A stretch of DNA of 11,706 nucleotides from Dethiosulfovibrio sp. (GTDB lineage Bacteria > Synergistota > Synergistia > Synergistales > Dethiosulfovibrionaceae): positions 1-11,706 of the forward strand of contig JAQUTB010000027.1 of the NCBI GenBank assembly GCA_028709985.1. Reading direction: 5' to 3'. Below, piece by piece: positions 8,373 to 11,706 of the stretch; the stretch's first letter is position 1, and each line of letters opens with the position of its first letter. Position numbers and translations under genes: made by a program. The notes beneath the pieces were generated by a model. That model was not told the origin of the DNA. It ran no database searches and saw only the letters and a list, made by a program, of their open reading frames with translations.

Positions 8373-9478
8373 AGGGTCATCAGGTTCAGCGTCACCCTGG
8401 CCATAGCCTCCAGGTTGCTTATAGCTATAAATTCCTCGTTCGAGTGGGCCCTCTGATATCCTATCCCAAGGTTCACCGACGGCAGCCCGCTGTGGTTCAG
8501 CACGTTGGCATCGCTGCCTCCCCCTGTAGAGGTTATCTTGGGGATGACCGCCGATTCTCTCAAAGCCCTGACAGCCTCCTGGACCACAGGGGTGTCCTTC
8601 TCAAGGGTGAACCCCGGGTATTTATCGTCGATCTTTTCCTCCAAGGTCGCGCCGTAATCGGTGACCGCCTTCTTCATGGTGGACCTCATATGGTTCAGCT
8701 GGGCTTTCAGCTTATCCTCTCGCAACGATCTGGCCTCGGCCTTTATCTCCACCCTGTCGCACACCACGTTTGTGGCGTGTCCTCCCCTAATGGCTCCCAC
8801 GTTGGCGGTTGTCTCCTCGTCTATTCTTCCCAGTTTCATGGACGATATGCCCCTAGATGCCGCCTGAATGGCGTTTATCCCCTTCTCTGGGGCGACCCCT
8901 GCGTGGGCTGCTAGACCTAATACGTTCCAGGTTAGGGCCGTGGCGAAGGGGGCCGTGGCTATTATCGATCCCGGGGGCATAGAACTGTCCAGCACAAACG
9001 CCATTGAGGACCTTAAGCCCTTAACGTCCAGGGCCTTTGATCCGAACAGGCCGTTCTCCTCCGAAACGGTGAATATGATCTCTATGCCGGGGTGGGGCAG
9101 GTCCTTCTCTATCAACGTTCTGAGTGCCTCCATTATTATGGCTATTCCCGCCCTGTCGTCCGCCCCGAGGACGGTCGTCCCGTCGGAGAAGACCGAGCCC
9201 TCTTTGACGATCGGCTTGGTCGGATGGGGCAGGGGGACTGTGTCCATGTGTGCCATAAAGGCCCTCCATGGGCTTTCTCCGTCCGTCGGGGGGAGTGTGG
9301 CTATTATGTTTCCGTGGTCGCTTCCGGTCCTGTCGGTGGAGTCGTCCACGACCACGTTTAGGCCCAAACTCTCAAGTTCCGGTAAGAGTGCCTTTGCCAC
9401 GGGGCTCTCCTTGCCGGAAGGGGCCATTATGCCGGCGAGGCGCAAAAAGTCCTGAAGGAGTCTCCTGTCGTCTATCAT
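8369..9478 (-). CDS. M20-family zinc metallopeptidase, PepT-like (cytoplasmic)
   Basis: This 369-residue protein has the full two-metal exopeptidase site. MAHMDT gives H77 and D79, GADDRAG gives bridging D107, SEENG gives the catalytic and metal-binding E140/E141, FVLDSS gives D164, and the late H345 in QRAHSNEE completes it. A lid/dimerisation domain of about residues 180-290 is inserted and carries GLAAHAG (188-194). Length and motif spacing fit the PepT-like (YqjE-type) branch of M20, which cleaves short peptides or acylated amino acids. The exact substrate is unknown. There is no signal peptide, so it acts in the cytoplasm, in keeping with peptide fermentation. M42 aminopeptidases share the fold and are the main alternative label. 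The ATG (9476-9478) follows AGGAGG (complement of 9487-9492) by eight bases. A TATAAT lies upstream at the expected distance. Confidence 0.92.
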   Translation of the reverse strand: MIDDRRLLQDFLRLAGIMAPSGKESPVAKALLPELESLGLNVVVDDSTDRTGSDHGNIIATLPPTDGESPWRAFMAHMDTVPLPHPTKPIVKEGSVFSDGTTVLGADDRAGIAIIMEALRTLIEKDLPHPGIEIIFTVSEENGLFGSKALDVKGLRSSMAFVLDSSMPPGSIIATAPFATALTWNVLGLAAHAGVAPEKGINAIQAASRGISSMKLGRIDEETTANVGAIRGGHATNVVCDRVEIKAEARSLREDKLKAQLNHMRSTMKKAVTDYGATLEEKIDDKYPGFTLEKDTPVVQEAVRALRESAVIPKITSTGGGSDANVLNHSGLPSVNLGIGYQRAHSNEEFIAISNLEAMARVTLNLMTL

Positions 9479-9517
9479 GAAAAAAACCTCCTGATGTCTT
9501 CGTATTTGTCTAAACCT

Positions 9518-9538
9518 ATTATATCCCAGAGAATCTCT
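9518..9538 (-). promoter_or_regulatory. Candidate -10 box and adjoining palindrome upstream of the peptidase gene
   Basis: A perfect TATAAT (complement of 9518-9523) would start transcription near 9511, leaving a leader of about 33 bases before the peptidase ATG. No good -35 is seen 16-18 bases further up (AAGTTT-like). The spacer contains the palindrome AGAGA-A-TCTCT (9528-9538), positioned where a bound regulator would block or assist polymerase. Confidence 0.4.
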
Positions 9539-9710
9539 AAAAACTTTGAACCTCGGAGAGATCGTTCCGACGAAGCCCCTTCGAGCCCGTATTTTCGACC
9601 TGCACCCCTAAACAGAACATTAGACGACGAAAGACCTCACCTTCCCTGACCTTTAGGCTAAAATAGGTAATAAGGCTGATGGGAGGTTTAACCAACTAAG
9701 GCCCTGCCTC

Positions 9711-9719
9711 TGGTATTAT
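9711..9719 (+). promoter_or_regulatory. Candidate extended -10 for the TamB-like gene
   Basis: TGGTATTAT matches the TG-n-TATAAT extended -10 pattern with one mismatch. No -35 is recognisable. If used, the transcript would carry a leader of about 147 bases containing the whole DnaA-box cluster. An alternative weak -10, TATAGT (9775-9780), overlaps the first box. Confidence 0.25.
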
Positions 9720-9773
9720 GGATACGGGATGGTTCTGTCTCCAAGCCGCATCGTTTGGCTTCTATATCGGCAT

Positions 9774-9849
9774 ATATAGTGGATAACCTTTTGTCCAACG
9801 CTAATCCACAGGTAAAAACACCGGTTATCCACAGAGTTATCCACTATAT
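9774..9849. repeat. 14-bp perfect inverted repeat with an internal competing copy
   Basis: ATATAGTGGATAAC (9774-9787) is the exact reverse complement of GTTATCCACTATAT (9836-9849). A second copy of the same core, GGTTATCCAC (9823-9832), is also exactly complementary to GTGGATAACC (9779-9788). The left arm could therefore pair with either right copy. Both right copies and the left arm contain DnaA-box-like 9-mers. Confidence 0.9.
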
Positions 9850-9854
9850 CCACA
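9778..9854. promoter_or_regulatory. DnaA-box cluster (possible oriC, DnaA-titrating site or DnaA-regulated leader)
   Basis: Five 9-mers match the consensus TTATCCACA exactly or with one change. They are TTATCCACT on minus (9778-9786), TAATCCACA (9802-9810), TTATCCACA exact (9825-9833), TTATCCACT (9837-9845) and ATATCCACA (9846-9854), the last four on plus. The three rightmost boxes are tightly packed, with starts 12 and 9 bases apart. The adjoining 9755-9780 is AT-rich, which would suit an unwinding element, but I see no clear DnaA-trio. No dnaA, dnaN, rpmH or gidA is in the window. Transcription diverges from this point (minus genes for 6 kb to the left, plus gene to the right). The cluster is clear; its function is inference. 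Confidence 0.65.
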
Positions 9855-9872
9855 TTCACGGAGGGGTTTCTT

Positions 9873-11706
9873 ATGAAAAAAAGGGTTACTATGTCGGTTA
9901 TCGTGCTGACATTTATATCCCTCGCTGCGGGTGCTTTCGTGTTCCCGTGGGGAGGAGGATTGTTAAAGAAAGGGTTCATTGAAAAGGTACATTCTATGGG
10001 AGCGACCTCCGGCGATATCGGTAATGTCAGAGGCAATCCTCTCAGGGGATACGAAATAGAGGACATCTCCCTGGTTGGCGAGGATGGAGCTATCCTTGCC
10101 GTGTCTCGCGCCGGTTTCTCCCTGGATCTAAAGGCGCTGTTCTCCAGAAAGGTCCGTCTGGCTAGGGTATACCTTGACGATGTAAAGATGGACGAAAAGC
10201 GGCTGTTGCCCATAGTGGAGAACTTCATTAACGAGCCCTCCGAGGTGGATGTCGAGGTGGGCGAGATAGACATATCGAACGTGTCCTCCACAATAGAAAG
10301 GTGGGCTATATCCTCGGGGTCGATCTCTCAGGACCGGGGGATATGGTCCGGCGAGGCTCAGGGTACGTTTCGGGAAACTCCATTGGACGGTAGGGCCCAG
10401 GTCTCTGTATCAGGAGATGCCGTCTCTATTCTGTCCTGTTCTCTTTCTGGCATGGGAGGGGTTGCCTCTCTATCCGGGCCGATCACGCCAGAACTGAGCC
10501 TGTCCGGCGATATCGGCGGGGTATCGATAGAGGCTGTGGCCGGACTGTTTTCCTCCAGCGGAGGTGTTCACGGCAACGTCGGGTTGGACTTCTCCATCTC
10601 CGGAACTTTGGACAGCCCTATCGGATCGGGCAGTGTCGTGTTGGACGACGGGGCTTTCGGACGTTTCGAAATCCCGGACCTCAGGGGTGATTGGCGTTAC
10701 GGCGATTCCAAGCTGAGGTTGTCCAATTGGCGAGGTTCCGCCTCCGGTTCGGCCATCTCCGGCGACATGACCCTCGCTATGGAGGAAAAAATCGGCATAT
10801 CCGCGGGGCTTGAGGCAGCGGAGTTGGATCTGGAGTCCTGGTTCGGGGACGACCCCAGGGTGCAGGGTATATCGGGACGGATAGGGTCCATATCCCTGAC
10901 GTTGAAAGGTCCTCTGGACGGCCTTAGCGCCAAGGTTCTGCTTGAAAAGGGGGACATCCTCTATTCCGGCGTCAAGCTATCCGGTCTGGAGGGTCGTGGC
11001 GAGATGAAGGAGTCCGGTGGCTTGACCCTGGATCTTTCCGCCTCCACCCTCGGGGGGAACGCCAGCGCAAAGGGCAAGGTCGACATAGGTAAAAACCGGA
11101 TCGACCTCTCCGTGGCGCTGAGGTCGATCCAACTGGGAGAGCTGCTCCCTCTGGCTGGCGCTGAGGGGCAGGATATAGTCGGTGCTGTCACTGGGGACGT
11201 AAAGGTCTCCGGGAGCCTGGACGATCCCGTCTTTTCCGGCTCTTTGGACTCTCCCTCAATAAAGGTCTACGGAGTTCCCCTCAGCGAATCTAAGGTTTTC
11301 TTTAAGTACGACGGATCGACGGTCGACCTATCGTCCATATCCACCAAAGCCGGAGGGGGCGGCGTCTCGGGCAGCGGCACGTTGAGGCTTAAAAATAGGA
11401 CGGAGGTCTCGATCAAGGGAGATTTTTCAGGTATGACCGGAGAGGGCCTGAGTCGTGCCTTTCCCGATCTGGCCGGATTTGGCCTTTCCGGGACCGTCGG
11501 AGGGTCCTGGAGCTACTCTTCCGAGGGAGCTGGCTTTGGGACGGTGGGGCTGGATCTGTCGTCTAAACCCATATCTTTGGCGGACGCCTTTCCCCTTAAG
11601 GAATTATCCGCTCAAGTCGTGGTGGACGGCAAAAAGGTGGAGGTTAAAAAAGTCACCGCTGGCCTGTATGGAGGGTCGCTGTCCCTGTCCGGTAACGCCC
11701 CAATTG
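9873..11706 (+). CDS. AsmA/TamB-like envelope protein, N-terminal part (runs off window)
   Basis: The frame opens at ATG 9873 and stays open through 611 codons to the window edge without a stop. The start follows GGAGGGG (9860-9866) by six bases. The protein begins with a basic tip (MKKR) and a hydrophobic segment at about residues 7-25, which suits an uncleaved inner-membrane anchor. What follows is low in Cys and His, rich in Gly/Ser/Asp, and made of short alternating strands with recurring 'SG-x-L-D-x-P' turns: SGTLDSP near 242, KGPLDG near 348, SGSLDDP near 446. This is the pattern of AsmA/TamB/YhdP bridge-like proteins, whose long beta-groove spans the periplasm and is thought to carry phospholipid to the outer membrane or help outer-membrane protein assembly. 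The C-terminal DUF490/TamB domain that would separate these subfamilies lies beyond the window. Its presence supports a diderm host. Confidence 0.82.
   Translation, partial: MKKRVTMSVIVLTFISLAAGAFVFPWGGGLLKKGFIEKVHSMGATSGDIGNVRGNPLRGYEIEDISLVGEDGAILAVSRAGFSLDLKALFSRKVRLARVYLDDVKMDEKRLLPIVENFINEPSEVDVEVGEIDISNVSSTIERWAISSGSISQDRGIWSGEAQGTFRETPLDGRAQVSVSGDAVSILSCSLSGMGGVASLSGPITPELSLSGDIGGVSIEAVAGLFSSSGGVHGNVGLDFSISGTLDSPIGSGSVVLDDGAFGRFEIPDLRGDWRYGDSKLRLSNWRGSASGSAISGDMTLAMEEKIGISAGLEAAELDLESWFGDDPRVQGISGRIGSISLTLKGPLDGLSAKVLLEKGDILYSGVKLSGLEGRGEMKESGGLTLDLSASTLGGNASAKGKVDIGKNRIDLSVALRSIQLGELLPLAGAEGQDIVGAVTGDVKVSGSLDDPVFSGSLDSPSIKVYGVPLSESKVFFKYDGSTVDLSSISTKAGGGGVSGSGTLRLKNRTEVSIKGDFSGMTGEGLSRAFPDLAGFGLSGTVGGSWSYSSEGAGFGTVGLDLSSKPISLADAFPLKELSAQVVVDGKKVEVKKVTAGLYGGSLSLSGNAPI

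Larger units (their letters stand above)
9479..9872. other. 394-bp divergent intergenic region
   Basis: This region lies between the minus-strand peptidase and the plus-strand TamB-like gene. The left part holds the peptidase ribosome site and -10. The middle (about 9540-9705) has no convincing gene, tRNA or strong terminator; only a small CGAAG/CTTCG hairpin near 9571-9585 stands out. A plus-strand extended -10, TGGTATTAT, is at 9711-9719 and could start the TamB-like transcript. The right part (9774-9854) is AT-richer and contains the DnaA-box-like cluster and inverted repeat, ending five bases before the GGAGGGG ribosome site. Confidence 0.7.

Noticed and set aside
8202..8914. Plus-strand frames across the peptidase 3' end and the gap before it
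   Set aside because: No ribosome sites and no family pattern; the minus strand holds a complete metallopeptidase and a better-supported mini-gene.
9571..9600. CGAAG/CTTCG mini-hairpin in the divergent region
   Set aside because: Five-pair stem with a three-base loop and no good T tract; too weak to call a terminator or RNA gene.
9716..10291. Minus-strand open frame of 191 codons overlapping the TamB-like start
   Set aside because: It is a Ser/Thr/Pro-rich antisense shadow of the plus-strand coding region, begins inside it and has no family resemblance; the plus frame has a proper ribosome site and membrane anchor.

Overview
The window most resembles a chromosomal segment of a Gram-negative (diderm) amino-acid-fermenting anaerobe of the Synergistota, possibly near Dethiosulfovibrio. 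This is inferred, not tested by any search. The grounds are moderately high G+C coding DNA that still uses AGG/AGA for Arg and ATA for Ile heavily, strong AGGAGG ribosome binding sites, envelope genes that imply an outer membrane (an RND pump with its adaptor and an AsmA/TamB-like protein), chemoreceptors, and a peptidase.

Layout. (1) 1-117 is the tail of an RND adaptor gene, overlapping by ATGA the complete inner-membrane RND pump gene (114-3176, +). (2) A bidirectional hairpin terminator (3175-3219) separates the pump from a run of minus-strand genes. These are two methyl-accepting chemotaxis proteins with periplasmic double-Cache sensors (3222-5243 and 5372-7468), a half-length AbrB-type membrane protein (7674-8162), an unlisted 37-codon membrane mini-gene just upstream of it (8193-8306), and an M20/PepT-like metallopeptidase (8369-9478). 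(3) A 394-bp intergenic region (9479-9872) follows; its right third carries a dense cluster of DnaA-box-like 9-mers. (4) On the plus strand, a large AsmA/TamB-like envelope protein starts at 9873 and runs off the window end.

How the genes fit together. The second chemoreceptor carries nearly the whole amino-acid-binding signature of dCache_1AA domains, and a cytoplasmic peptidase lies nearby. This fits a cell that swims toward and consumes peptides and amino acids. The pump and the TamB-like protein are envelope functions and are not obviously linked to the middle genes.

The most notable non-coding signal is the DnaA-box cluster at 9778-9854: one perfect TTATCCACA and four one-mismatch variants within 77 bp, overlapped by a perfect 14-bp inverted repeat. 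It sits where transcription diverges. It could be a replication origin not adjacent to dnaA, a DnaA-titrating site, or a DnaA-controlled promoter for the TamB-like gene. No mobile elements, CRISPR arrays, tRNAs or rRNAs were recognised.
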